Origin: Kitasatospora aureofaciens
GTDB taxonomy: Bacteria > Actinomycetota > Actinomycetes > Streptomycetales > Streptomycetaceae
Assembly (NCBI GenBank): GCA_000720845.1
Contig: JODU01000002.1
Coordinates: 124,001 to 188,000 of the forward strand
Length of the DNA stretch: 64,000 bases
Direction of reading: 5' to 3'
The notes under the pieces are model-generated. The model saw only the letters and a program-made list of their open reading frames with translations. It ran no database searches and was not told the DNA's origin. Shown in pieces: positions 51,579 through 59,850 of the stretch; position 1 is the first letter of the stretch; each line of letters opens with the position of its first letter. Position numbers and translations under genes: made by a program.

Positions 51579-52592
51579 TCAGCCGCCCGGCACGGCCGTC
51601 ACCCACAACATCCTGTCGTCGTCCGGAAGGGTGAGTGAGCCGGCCGCCAGGTCGGTCGCGATCCGGACCGCGCCGTCCAGCGGATCACCCTCCGCGGTCG
51701 TCCACCGGGCCTGCGGCAGCCGCTTCGCCAGCTCCTTCGCCAGCGGCGCGAGGAGCGGATCGCCGAGCCGCCGCAGCCCGCCGGTGACCGCGACGAGGGG
51801 TTCGCCGCCGGCCGGACAGACCGCGGCGGCGGAGTCGGCCATGTGCCGGGCGGCGGCCCGCAGGATCTCCGCCGCGACGGGGTCGCCGGCGGCCGCGCAC
51901 GCCGCCACCTCGGGCGCGAAGGAGGCCAGGGCGGCCGGACGGTCGGAGCGCGGGTACACCTGCCCGGGCAGTCCCGCCGCCGGGCCGAAACGCTCCTCGG
52001 CGCGGGCCAGCAGCGGTGCGGAGCCGCCCTCCCGCCCGTCATGGGCGCGCAGCGCCGCCTCGAGGCCCGCCCGCCCGATCCAGGCGCCGCCGCCGCAGTC
52101 GCCCAGCAGATGCCCCCAGCCGTCCGCCCGGCGCCAGCGGGACAGGTCGGTGCCGACGGCGATCAGGCCGGTGCCCGCGGCCACCACCGTCCCGGCCCGC
52201 GGACCCAGCGCGCCCACGTACGCGGTCACGGCGTCGGCGGCCAGGGCGACCGTCCGCACGCCCAGCTCCCGGGCCAGCGCGCCCGGCAGTTCGGCGCGCA
52301 GCGCGTCGCCCAGCGTGGCCAGCCCGGCGGCCCCGAGTACGACGGTGCCCAGCCGGGTGACGCCGGTCTCGGCGGCCAACGCCCTGGCCATGGGCAGCAG
52401 TTGCCCCATGAGGTGCCCGGGGTCGATCCCGCGCGCACCGGTGCGAACGGGCTCCCCCGAGACCCGCCGACCGAGCGCGCCGTGTCCGCCTCCGCTGCCT
52501 CCGGCTCCGCCGCCTCCGCCTGCGTCGACGGCGCCGACGACGACGCGCAGCCCCGAGCCGCCCGAGTCCACGGCCAGGAAGCCGGCGCTCAC
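51579..52592 (-). CDS. BadF/BadG/BcrA-type ATPase, N-acetylglucosamine kinase-like
   Basis: A 337-residue ASKHA kinase. FLAVDSGGSGLRVVVGAVDAG is the phosphate-1 motif, oddly interrupted after it by a Gly-rich loop (GGGGGAGGSGGGHG). LGTVVLGAAGL, GTVVAAGTGLIAVGTDLSRWRRADGWGHLLGDCGGGAWIGRAGLEAAL (adenosine and sugar loop) and PLVAVTGGLRRLGDPLLAPL complete the fold. Likely phosphorylates GlcNAc or a related sugar. Its ATG overlaps the ung stop. It lies downstream of ung in a minus-strand operon. Confidence 0.85.
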   Translation of the reverse strand: MSAGFLAVDSGGSGLRVVVGAVDAGGGGGAGGSGGGHGALGRRVSGEPVRTGARGIDPGHLMGQLLPMARALAAETGVTRLGTVVLGAAGLATLGDALRAELPGALARELGVRTVALAADAVTAYVGALGPRAGTVVAAGTGLIAVGTDLSRWRRADGWGHLLGDCGGGAWIGRAGLEAALRAHDGREGGSAPLLARAEERFGPAAGLPGQVYPRSDRPAALASFAPEVAACAAAGDPVAAEILRAAARHMADSAAAVCPAGGEPLVAVTGGLRRLGDPLLAPLAKELAKRLPQARWTTAEGDPLDGAVRIATDLAAGSLTLPDDDRMLWVTAVPGG

Positions 52593-53275
52593 GGCAGGCG
52601 CCAGTCGACCGGCTGACCTCCCAGGCGCATCAGCAGGTCGTTGGCCCGGCTGAACGGACGGGAACCGAAGAAGCCCCGGTCGGCGGACATCGGGGACGGG
52701 TGCGCGGACTCCACGGCCGGCAGGTCGCCGAGCAACGGCCGCAGATTGCGCGCGTCACGGCCCCAGAGGATGGACACCATCGGCTTGCCGCGCGCCGCGA
52801 GCGCCCGTATCGCCTGCTCGGTGACCTCCTCCCAGCCCTTGCCGCGGTGGGCCGCGGGCTTGCGCGGGGCCGTGGTGAGCGCCCTGTTGAGCAGCAGCAC
52901 GCCCTGCTGTGTCCAGGGCGTCAGATCCCCGTTGGAGGGCTGCGGGAGATTCAGGTCGGTGTTCAGCTCCCGGAAGATGTTGACGAGGCTGCCGGGCAAG
53001 GGGCGTACCTCGGGCGCGACGGAGAACGACAGTCCGACGGCGTGCCCCGGAGTGGGATAGGGGTCCTGCCCGACGATCAGGACCCGTACGTCGTCGAAGG
53101 GCTGCTGGAAGGCCCGCAGGACGTTCGCCCCGGCCGGGAGGTAGGTGCGTCCGGCGGCGATCTCCGCGCGCAGGAACTCGCCCATCGCGGTGATCCGCCC
53201 GGCGACGGGTTCCAGGGCCTTCGCCCATCCCGCTTCGACGATTTCGTTCAAGGGTCGTGGTGCCACGGGCGTCAC
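52589..53275 (-). CDS. ung: Uracil-DNA glycosylase, family 1
   Basis: A 228-residue Ung. VLIVGQDPYPTPGHAVGLSFSV carries the catalytic Asp (about residue 71) and the uracil pocket; GSLVNIFRELNTDLNL and GVLLLNRALTTAPRKPAAH follow, with the Asn. ESAHPSPMSADRGFFGSRPFSRAN contains the catalytic His and the DNA-intercalation loop. It removes uracil from DNA. GTG start at 53275; a second GTG at 53266 (MAPRPLNEIV) is possible. First gene of a three-gene minus-strand run with the kinase and CbiX-like genes. Confidence 0.96.
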   Translation of the reverse strand: MTPVAPRPLNEIVEAGWAKALEPVAGRITAMGEFLRAEIAAGRTYLPAGANVLRAFQQPFDDVRVLIVGQDPYPTPGHAVGLSFSVAPEVRPLPGSLVNIFRELNTDLNLPQPSNGDLTPWTQQGVLLLNRALTTAPRKPAAHRGKGWEEVTEQAIRALAARGKPMVSILWGRDARNLRPLLGDLPAVESAHPSPMSADRGFFGSRPFSRANDLLMRLGGQPVDWRLP

Positions 53276-53336
53276 CCTACTGCCGTACGGGCGACGCCGA
53301 TCAACCGGTGGCCGAGACCGGTCCCCCCGTTCCGGT

Positions 53337-54422
53337 TCATCCGACGACCGCGGCCCGCACGCACAGCACGTCCGGCAGGTGGGAGGCCAACTGCCGCCAG
53401 CTGTCGCCGTCGTCGGCCGACGCGAACACCTCGCCGTTGCGGTTGCCGAAGTACACGCCCGCCCGGTCCGCGTCGTCCGTGGACAGCGCGTCGCGCAGCA
53501 CCGTGCCGTAGTGGTCCTCCTGGGGCAGGCCCGCCGAGAGCGGCTCCCAGCTCTTGCCCGCGTCCGAGGTGCGGAAGACCCGGCACCTGTGGTCGGCGGG
53601 GACCCGGTCGGCGTCGGCGTTGATCGGGAAGACGTACGCGGTGTCGCCGCGGTGCGGATGGGCGGCCACCGCGAAACCGAACGTGGAGGGCAGGCCCTCG
53701 CCGATGTCCGTCCAGTGCGCTCCGGCGTCGTCGCTGCGGTACACCCCCCAGTGATTCTGGAGGTACAGGCGGTCCGGGTTGGCAGCGTCCCGCGCGACCT
53801 TGTGCACGCACTGGCCGAACTCCGGGTCGGGGTCCGGCAGGAAGACGGCGGAGACGCCCGAGTTCGACGGTGTCCAGCTCGCGCCGCCGTCGGTGGTGCG
53901 GAACACGCCCGCGGTCGACACGGCGACCGTCACCGACCGGGGGTCGCGCCGGTCGGTGAGGACGGTGTGCAGCCCCTCACCGCCACCGCCCGGCACCCAC
54001 TTCGAGCGCGTGGGGTGCTCCCACAGCGGGCGGACCAGTTCGAAGCTCTCACCGCGGTCCTCCGAGCGGTACAGCGCCGCCGGTTCCGTGCCCGCGTACA
54101 CCACGTCCGGCTCGGCGGCCGCCGGGTGCAGCTGCCACACCCGCTCCAGGGAGGCGCCGGTCTCCTTGGGGAACTTGACGGCGGGCGCGGCCGGTTCGGT
54201 CCAGGTCCGGCCCAGGTCGTCGGAGTGGAACACCGACGGCCCCCAGTGCGCGCTGTCACCGCCGGCCAGCAGCCGCGGGGTGTCGCCGCGGGTGTCGAGG
54301 GCGACCGAGTAGACGGCCTGTGCGTTGAAGTAGGGACTCTCGTCGAACTCCCAGCTGTCAACCCGCCGGCGCCCGATGAACAGGCCCTTGCGGGTGCCCA
54401 CGGCGAGCAGTACCTCGGTCAT
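53337..54422 (-). CDS. BNR/sialidase-like beta-propeller protein
   Basis: A 361-residue soluble propeller with repeated Asp-box motifs SxDxGxTW: SDDLGRTWTEP, SEDRGESFELV, TTDGGASWTPS, SDDAGAHWTDI, TSDAGKSWEPL and SADDGDSWRQL, one per blade. It begins TEVLLAVGTRKGLFIGR and has no signal peptide. These WD40/BNR-like proteins are often annotated exo-alpha-sialidase but the arginine triad is not evident, so a binding or unknown enzymatic role is as likely. ATG at 54422 follows GGAGGTGATCGGC. Confidence 0.85.
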   Translation of the reverse strand: MTEVLLAVGTRKGLFIGRRRVDSWEFDESPYFNAQAVYSVALDTRGDTPRLLAGGDSAHWGPSVFHSDDLGRTWTEPAAPAVKFPKETGASLERVWQLHPAAAEPDVVYAGTEPAALYRSEDRGESFELVRPLWEHPTRSKWVPGGGGEGLHTVLTDRRDPRSVTVAVSTAGVFRTTDGGASWTPSNSGVSAVFLPDPDPEFGQCVHKVARDAANPDRLYLQNHWGVYRSDDAGAHWTDIGEGLPSTFGFAVAAHPHRGDTAYVFPINADADRVPADHRCRVFRTSDAGKSWEPLSAGLPQEDHYGTVLRDALSTDDADRAGVYFGNRNGEVFASADDGDSWRQLASHLPDVLCVRAAVVG

Positions 54423-54572
54423 GCCGATCACCTCCGCGGCGTCCTCGTCGACGCCTTTGTCTCGGACACGGGCCAGTCTGCACCGAGCCACTGACAGTCA
54501 CCCCTGCAAAGGATGCCGCCGCAGGTCAGACGGTGGCGTCGGGTCCGCTGGGGGTGCCTTCGCGCCGAGCGC

Positions 54573-56276
54573 TCAGCTCCCGCCCGGCAGCGCCCGCGCC
54601 AGGATCCCGCCGAGGTCGGCCGTGTCCGGCAGGGTGCCGAAGGCGTGCCCCCAGTCACCGCCGAGCCGGGTGGCGCAGAAGGCGTCCGCGACGGCCGGCG
54701 GGGCGTGCCGCACCAGCAGGGAGGCCTGGAGGGTGAGGGCCATCAGCTCCACCAGGCGGCGGGCACCGGTCTCGGACGCCTCGCCGAGCCCCGCCCGGAG
54801 CCGGGCCACCGCGGCGTCCAGCCGGGCGTCCGCCCCGCGCGCCAGGGCCAGTTCCTCGAAGAGGGCGTGTGCGCAGGCGGGGGAGCGGCCGAGGGCCCGC
54901 AGCACGTCGAGGGCGTTGACGTTTCCCGAGCCCTCCCAGATCGACAGCAGCGGCGCCTCGCGGTAGTGGCGCGGCATGCCCGACTCCTCCACGTAGCCGT
55001 TGCCGCCCAGGCACTCCAGGGCCTCCGCGGTGAACGCCGGCCCCCGCTTGGTCACCCAGTACTTGCCTGCGGCGGTGGCGATCCGCCGGAACGCCGCCTC
55101 CCCGGCGTCGCCGCGCACGGCACGGTCGGCCGCGCCGGCGAGGCGCAGGGTGAGGGTGGTCGCGGCCTCGGACTCCAGCGCGAGGTCGGCCAGGACGTTG
55201 CGCATCAGCGGCTGGTCCACCAGCCGGGCGCCGAACGCGCTGCGGTGCCGTACGTGGTGACCGGCCTCGACGAGGGTCTTGCGCATCAGCGTCGCCGAGG
55301 CCATCACGCAGTCCAGCCGGGTGCAGTTGACCATCTCGATGATCGTCTTGACGCCCTGCCCCTCGGGCCCGACCAGCCAGGCCACCGTCCCGTCGAACTC
55401 GGGCTCCGAGGAGGCGTTGGACCGGTTGCCGAGCTTGTCCTTCAGACGCTGGACGCGGAACGTGTTGCGGCTGCCGTCGGGCAGCACGCGCGGCACCAGG
55501 AAGCACGACAGGCCCCCGGGAGCCTGCGCCAGCACCAGGAACACGTCGCACATCGGCGCCGACGTGAACCACTTGTGGCCGCGCAGCGTGTAGACGCCGG
55601 GCTCGGCGGTCGGAGCGGCCGTCGTGGTGTTCGTGCGGACGTCCGAGCCGCCCTGCTTCTCGGTCATCCCCATGCCGGCCAGCAGGCCGCGCTTGCCGGT
55701 GGGCGTCCGCAGCCCCGGTTCGTACTCCCGCGAGGTCAGCAGCGGCTCGTAGACCTCGGCCAGGTCCGGCTGGGCGCGCAGGGCCGGGACGGCCGCGTAC
55801 GTCATCGAGGTCGGACACCCGTGCCCCGCCTCCGTGTGACCCCAGACGAGGCCGCCGGCGGTCCGCGCGACGTGGGCGCCCGCCCGGTCGTCGGCCCACG
55901 GCGCGCCGGCCAGGCCCTCGCCGACCGCCACCCGCATCAGGTGGTGCCAGCTCGGGTGGTACTCGACCTCGTCGACCCGGTTGCCGTACCGGTCGTGCGT
56001 GCGCAGCACGGGCTCGTGCCGGTTCGCGAGGTCGCCCCAGTCCTGCGCCTCGACGCTGCCCGCCCGGCGGCCCAGCCGCCGCAGGCCGTCCTCGGCCCAC
56101 CCGGCGCCCTCCCGCCGCACGCCCTCCAGCAGGACCGTGTCGTCCGACGCGTCGTAGGGGGCCAGGGGAGGAGGCTGGTTGGTGACGTCGTGCGTCGCGT
56201 AGCCCTCCGGGCGGCCCCAGGGCTCCTCGGACGGCTCGTAGGACTCGTACGGCGGTTCCTGTGCGAGTGTCGTCAT
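54573..56276 (-). CDS. aidB: AidB-type acyl-CoA dehydrogenase family protein
   Basis: A 567-residue flavoprotein. THDVTNQPPPLAPYDASDDTVLLEG and HEPVLRTHDRYGNRVDEVEYHPSWHHLMRVAVGEGL are AidB-specific N-terminal motifs. GMGMTEKQGGSDVRTNTT and YTLRGHKWFTSAPMCDVFLVLAQ are FAD-site motifs. LECLGGNGYVEESGMPRHYREAPLLSIWEGSGNVNALDVLRAL is the C-terminal helical region. E. coli AidB acts in the response to alkylation; here the role is inferred. Divergent from a PaaX-type regulator with a nested palindrome eight bp before its ATG. Confidence 0.92.
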   Translation of the reverse strand: MTTLAQEPPYESYEPSEEPWGRPEGYATHDVTNQPPPLAPYDASDDTVLLEGVRREGAGWAEDGLRRLGRRAGSVEAQDWGDLANRHEPVLRTHDRYGNRVDEVEYHPSWHHLMRVAVGEGLAGAPWADDRAGAHVARTAGGLVWGHTEAGHGCPTSMTYAAVPALRAQPDLAEVYEPLLTSREYEPGLRTPTGKRGLLAGMGMTEKQGGSDVRTNTTTAAPTAEPGVYTLRGHKWFTSAPMCDVFLVLAQAPGGLSCFLVPRVLPDGSRNTFRVQRLKDKLGNRSNASSEPEFDGTVAWLVGPEGQGVKTIIEMVNCTRLDCVMASATLMRKTLVEAGHHVRHRSAFGARLVDQPLMRNVLADLALESEAATTLTLRLAGAADRAVRGDAGEAAFRRIATAAGKYWVTKRGPAFTAEALECLGGNGYVEESGMPRHYREAPLLSIWEGSGNVNALDVLRALGRSPACAHALFEELALARGADARLDAAVARLRAGLGEASETGARRLVELMALTLQASLLVRHAPPAVADAFCATRLGGDWGHAFGTLPDTADLGGILARALPGGS

Positions 56277-56283
56277 GAGGCGA

Positions 56284-56323
56284 GTGTTGCATTCCCGCTG
56301 CGGTCGCAGCAATAGTGCAACAC
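56284..56323. promoter_or_regulatory. 40-bp nested inverted repeat upstream of aidB
   Basis: GTGTTGCA (56284-56291) pairs with TGCAACAC (56316-56323). Inside, GCTGCG (56297-56302) pairs with CGCAGC (56305-56310). The intervening arms are both 5 nt, so the structure is symmetric. It lies just before the aidB ATG, on the promoter/leader. It may be an operator or an RNA hairpin masking translation. Confidence 0.55.
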
Positions 56324-56330
56324 CGGGGGC

Positions 56331-56347
56331 GCACGTACAGTACGTGC
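56331..56347. promoter_or_regulatory. Palindrome GCACGTA-CAG-TACGTGC before the PaaX-type gene
   Basis: A perfect 7-3-7 dyad ending 4 bp upstream of the GTG at 56352. It is probably an operator for the adjacent regulator. It lies 7 bp beyond the larger nested palindrome. Confidence 0.5.
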
Positions 56348-56351
56348 TCAT

Positions 56352-57131
56352 GTGGACGAACGACACGTGCCCGCGCGGATGAGCGGTTCCGGGGCCGCCG
56401 GCGGGCTCACCCTGCGTCCGCTGTCCGCGCGGTCGGTGATGCTCAGCCTGCTGCTCGGCACGCACCCTCCGGAACTGCCGGCGCGGGACCTGGTGCGGCT
56501 CGTGGAGAAGTTCGACGTCGGCGCATCCACCGCGCGCGCGGCGCTGAGCCGGATGGCCGCCGCCGGGGACCTGCGCCGCACGGGCACCGGCTACCGGCTC
56601 AGCGAGCGGCTGCTGGAGCGCCAGCGACGCCAGGACGAGGCACTGCGCCCGCACACGCGCGCGTGGGACGGCGACTGGGAGACGCTCGTGATCACCGCGA
56701 CCGGGCGAGGTCCCGCCGCCCGCGCCGAGCTGCGGACCGGGCTGAGAGCGCTGCGTCTGGCCGAACTCCGCGAGGGCGTCTGGCTGCGTCCCGCCAACCT
56801 CGACCGCCCGCTGCCCGCGGGGCTCGCCGGGGTGGCCGAGCGGCTCGTCTCACGTCCCGAGGCCCCGGCCGGTGAACTGGCCGCGCGCCTGTGGCCGCTG
56901 GGCGACTGGGCGGACACGGCACGGGCGCTGCTCGCCCATGTCGACCGGGCCCGGCGTCCGGCCGACCGCCTCACCGCCTTCGCGGCCGTCGTGCGGCACC
57001 TGCTCGCCGACCCGGTGCTGCCCGCGGAGCTGCTCCCGCCCGAATGGCCGGGGACTGCCCTGCGGGACGCCTACGCGCGCTACCAGCGGGAGCAGTCCGG
57101 ACAGGTCCGGGCGCACGGCGCCCGGACCTGA
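56352..57131 (+). CDS. PaaX-like transcriptional regulator
   Basis: A 259-residue protein: LTLRPLSARSVMLSLLLGTHPPELPARDLVRLVEKFDVGASTARAALSRMAAAGDLRRTGTGYRLSERLLERQRRQDEAL is the PaaX winged helix. WDGDWETLVITATGRGPAARAELRTGLRALRLAELREGVWLRPANL is the central ferredoxin-like domain, and the C terminus has AFAAVVRHLLADPVLPAELLPPEWPGTALRDAYARYQ. PaaX proteins repress acyl-CoA or aromatic degradation genes. Here the likely target is aidB. The GTG at 56352 or the ATG at 56379 (MSGSG) could be the start. Confidence 0.88.
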   Translation: MDERHVPARMSGSGAAGGLTLRPLSARSVMLSLLLGTHPPELPARDLVRLVEKFDVGASTARAALSRMAAAGDLRRTGTGYRLSERLLERQRRQDEALRPHTRAWDGDWETLVITATGRGPAARAELRTGLRALRLAELREGVWLRPANLDRPLPAGLAGVAERLVSRPEAPAGELAARLWPLGDWADTARALLAHVDRARRPADRLTAFAAVVRHLLADPVLPAELLPPEWPGTALRDAYARYQREQSGQVRAHGART

Positions 57132-57135
57132 CGCG

Positions 57136-57939
57136 TCACTTGTAGGTGATGTCGGACGAGGAGTACTTGCAGTACGTGCCGTCGGCGCCCGAGCCGTTCG
57201 AGTCCGGCTCGTCGCCGTCGTCGTTGCCGATGTACTTCTGGCACGGGACGATCTTCTTGCCGCTGTCCCCGACGATCGTGATGTTGCGCAGGGTCGCGCT
57301 GTCGCCGTAGTTGGTGTTGATCCCGGCGATCCTGCCGCCCTTCCAGTTCACCTCGAGCCCGCTGAGGTTGATCGTCCGCTTGTACTGCGTCGAACAGTTG
57401 CCGCAGGAGCGGACGAAGGTGCCGAAGTTCTTGACGGCGAAGCCGGAGACGTTCAGGGTGCCGGCCCCGTTGAACTGGAACACCTTGTCGCTGGCCTCCT
57501 TGGCGCCGCCGCCCGAGACCGTGTAGACGTTCGACGACGAGGAGCCACGGAAGGTCGCCGCGTCCTCGCCGACGTCCTCCCACCAGACGTTCTGGAGCGT
57601 GCAACTGCCCTTGCAGTGGACGCCGTCCGCGGCGGGGGCGCCGATGATCACGTTCTTGAGGACGGCGCCGGGGGCGAGTTCCAGGATCGGGCCCTGGTCC
57701 TCGTCCTGGCCGCCGGAGCCCAGGTCGCCGGTGCCGTACAGGCGCTTCATCCCGTAGTCCTTGGTGCCGGACACCGAGATGGTGGAGGAGACGCCCTGGC
57801 TGCCGTTGGGGGTCGGCCAGGTGGCGGCGTGCGCCGAGGAGGCCCCGGAGGTCATGAGCATGCCAGCCGACAGCCCGAAGGCGGCGAGCGCTCCGGCCGC
57901 CGCCCGCCGTGGTGCGCGAAGGGGTTTCGCAACGGTCAT
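57136..57939 (-). CDS. Secreted pectate lyase, family PL3
   Basis: A 267-residue protein starting MTVAKPLRAPRRAAAGALAAFGLS, a signal peptide (possibly Tat-like RR) ending near AHA about residue 38. The PL3 parallel beta-helix has ILELAPGAVLKNVIIGAPAADGVHCKGSCTLQNVWWEDVGEDAATFRG, with the Asp/Glu/Lys catalytic and calcium sites, and NFGTFVRSCGNCSTQYKRTINLSGLEVNWKGGRIAGINTNYGDSATLRNITI. It cleaves polygalacturonate outside the cell by beta elimination. ATG at 57939 follows GGAAGGGATC. Its own promoter lies 150 bp upstream. Confidence 0.93.
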   Translation of the reverse strand: MTVAKPLRAPRRAAAGALAAFGLSAGMLMTSGASSAHAATWPTPNGSQGVSSTISVSGTKDYGMKRLYGTGDLGSGGQDEDQGPILELAPGAVLKNVIIGAPAADGVHCKGSCTLQNVWWEDVGEDAATFRGSSSSNVYTVSGGGAKEASDKVFQFNGAGTLNVSGFAVKNFGTFVRSCGNCSTQYKRTINLSGLEVNWKGGRIAGINTNYGDSATLRNITIVGDSGKKIVPCQKYIGNDDGDEPDSNGSGADGTYCKYSSSDITYK

Positions 57940-58087
57940 GTTCTGATCCCTTCCAGAGGGAGTGGGGGTGGAACGGAACATGTACGTGAACGATGAACTT
58001 CATCATGGCCGCTGTCACGGACGTCAGGGCGTGCTGGTGGGGAATGTCCGGCCCCGCACGTCCGCGACGGTCATGCTGATGAACGGG

Positions 58088-58116
58088 ACCGTAGAGGGCA
58101 AGCGCTTTCTAGTCAA
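58088..58116 (-). promoter_or_regulatory. Sigma-70-type promoter of the pectate lyase gene with embedded LacI-like operator
   Basis: On the minus strand TTGACT (58116-58111) and TACGGT (58093-58088) are spaced by 17 nt. The spacer contains AAGCGCTT (58100-58107), an 8-bp palindrome with the central CG typical of LacI-family operators. Transcription would start near 58080 and give a leader of about 140 nt. Confidence 0.6.
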
Positions 58117-58137
58117 CGCTTCCGACGAAACCCCGGC

Positions 58138-59217
58138 TCACATGCCCCAGCCGTACTGGTCCGGCATCCGGGCGTCCACGCCGAGCTCCCGTGCCGCGTG
58201 CTGGGCCCAGGACGGGTTGCGCAGCAGCTCGCGCCCCAGCAGCACCGCGTCGGCCTCGCCGTTGGCCAGGATCTTCTCTGCCTGCCCGGCGTCGGTGATC
58301 AGGCCGACGGCGGCGACCGGCAGCGTGGTCGCGGACTTCACCCGTGCGGCGAACGGCACCTGGTAGCCGGGCCCGGTCGGGATCCGGACGCGCGGGACGT
58401 TGCCGCCGGTGGACACGTCGAGGAGGTCGATGCCGTGGGCCTGAAGGTCGCGGGCGAAGCGGACGGTGTCGTCCGGCGTCCAGCCGCCCTCGTCCAGCCA
58501 GTCGGTCGCCGAGACGCGGAAGAACAGCGGCTTGTCGTCGGGCCAGACCTCGCGTACCGCGTCGACGACCTCCAGGGCGAACCGGGTGCGGTTCTCGTAC
58601 GAGCCGCCGTAGGCGTCGGTGCGGCGGTTGGAGTGCGGCGACAGGAACTCGTGGATCAGGTAGCCGTGGGCGCCGTGGATCTCGGCGGTCTCGAACCCGG
58701 CGGCCAGCGCCCGGCGTGCGGCGTCCGCGAACCGGCCGACGATCTCCTGGATCTGCGGGACCGTCAGCTCGGTCGGCACCGGGTGCCGCTGGTCGAACGG
58801 GAGCGCGCTCGGGGCCAGCGGCTGCCAGCCGTACGCGTCCGCTCCGACCGGCGCCCCGCCCTTCCAGGGCTGCGCGGTGGAGGCCTTGCGGCCGGCGTGC
58901 GCCAGCTGGACGCCGGGAACCGTGCCCTGGGAGCGCAGGAAGCCCGTGATCCGGCGGAAGGCCTCGACCTGTGTGTCGTTCCACAGTCCCAGGTCCTGCG
59001 GGGAGATGCGGCCCTCGGGCGACACGCCGGTGGCCTCCACGACGATCAGGCCGGTGCCGCCCACCGCACGGGCGCCGTAGTGCGCGAAGTGCCAGTCGCC
59101 GGGCACGCCCGCCGACGGGCCTTCCGGCGCGGCGGAGTACTGGCACATCGGCGACATCCAGATCCGGTTCGGGATCGTGGTGTCACGCAGGCGGAGGGGC
59201 TCGAAGAGGGAGCTCAT
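58138..59217 (-). CDS. Old Yellow Enzyme, YqjM-type NADH:flavin oxidoreductase
   Basis: A 359-residue FMN TIM barrel. SSLFEPLRLRDTTIPNRIWMSPMCQYSA opens with the MCQYSA loop; its Cys marks the YqjM or thermophilic-like OYE class. EATGVSPEGRISPQDLGLWND, VPGVQLAHAGRKAST, EIHGAHGYLIHEFLSPHSNRRTDAYGGSYENR (catalytic His pair) and VAAVGLITDAGQAEKIL with DAVLLGRELLRNPSW follow. It reduces activated alkenes or quinones with NAD(P)H. ATG at 59217. Divergent from ArsR with overlapping promoters. Confidence 0.94.
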   Translation of the reverse strand: MSSLFEPLRLRDTTIPNRIWMSPMCQYSAAPEGPSAGVPGDWHFAHYGARAVGGTGLIVVEATGVSPEGRISPQDLGLWNDTQVEAFRRITGFLRSQGTVPGVQLAHAGRKASTAQPWKGGAPVGADAYGWQPLAPSALPFDQRHPVPTELTVPQIQEIVGRFADAARRALAAGFETAEIHGAHGYLIHEFLSPHSNRRTDAYGGSYENRTRFALEVVDAVREVWPDDKPLFFRVSATDWLDEGGWTPDDTVRFARDLQAHGIDLLDVSTGGNVPRVRIPTGPGYQVPFAARVKSATTLPVAAVGLITDAGQAEKILANGEADAVLLGRELLRNPSWAQHAARELGVDARMPDQYGWGM

Positions 59218-59270
59218 GGCGGGCTGCTCCTGGGTCGCGACGGATCGGGGACGGCTCGTACGGTAACTCT

Positions 59271-59296
59271 CGTAGTACGTCAAGTGTCAAACTACG
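59271..59296. promoter_or_regulatory. ArsR-type operator candidate (CGTAGT-N14-ACTACG)
   Basis: CGTAGT (59271-59276) and ACTACG (59291-59296) are exact inverted repeats. They bracket TTGACA (minus strand, 59290-59285), a perfect -35 for the OYE gene, and overlap the -35 of arsR. Binding would repress both. Confidence 0.55.
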
Positions 59297-59312
59297 GCGT
59301 CCTTCGTACAAT
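59284..59312 (+). promoter_or_regulatory. Promoter of the arsR-like gene
   Basis: GTGTCA (59284-59289) and TACAAT (59307-59312) with 17-bp spacing match the main vegetative consensus at four and five positions. The transcript would begin about 45 bp before the GTG at 59363. Confidence 0.55.
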
Positions 59313-59362
59313 AGGGAGCTCCCCTCCTGACCGGTGGGACCCCTGGACGAACTGGAGTCGCC

Positions 59363-59728
59363 GTGACCCCCGCCGCCACTGCCGCCGGCACCCGCGAGCT
59401 GCCGCATCCGACGCGGGGTGAGATCCGGCTGGAGGGAGTGCTGCACGCGCTCTCCGATCCGGTACGGCTGCGGATCGTGCGGGACCTCGCCGCCGACAGC
59501 GGCGCGCTCTTCTCCTGCTCGCACTTCGACCTGCCGGTCACCAAGTCCACCACCACGTACCACTTCCGGGTGCTGCGCGAGAGCGGGGTGATCCGGCAGA
59601 CCTACCGGGGCACGGCCAAGATGAACGGCCTGCGCAGGGACGACCTGGACAGTCTCTTCCCCGGGCTGCTCGACGCGCTGCTGGCCGCGGCCGCCCGCCA
59701 GGCCGCCGTCGTCGTCGAGGGCGACTGA
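59363..59728 (+). CDS. ArsR/SmtB-like transcriptional regulator
   Basis: A 121-residue winged helix. LEGVLHALSDPVRLRIVRDLAADSGALFSCSHFDLPVTKSTTTYHFRVLRESGVIRQTYRGTAKMNGLRRDDLDSLFPGLLDALL has the ArsR pattern with recognition helix KSTTTYHFRVLRE. One cysteine is present (FSCSHF) and there is no CxC metal motif, so it may sense a small molecule or redox change. It probably represses itself and the divergent Old Yellow Enzyme gene. GTG start. Confidence 0.9.
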   Translation: MTPAATAAGTRELPHPTRGEIRLEGVLHALSDPVRLRIVRDLAADSGALFSCSHFDLPVTKSTTTYHFRVLRESGVIRQTYRGTAKMNGLRRDDLDSLFPGLLDALLAAAARQAAVVVEGD

Positions 59729-59850
59729 CTCCCGGCGGGGGTCGGCACGCCCTCCGGGGGTGCGGTGTGCTCCGCTGACAGGGTGCCGCCCTCGGTGAAC
59801 GAAGCGTGTTCCGTTCGTATGGAATGTGATCATTCGGTTACGTTGCGTAT

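Noticed and set aside
53337..54422. Calling the BNR propeller protein a sialidase
   Set aside because: Asp boxes are clear, but the arginine triad and FRIP motif of true sialidases are not visible and there is no signal peptide.
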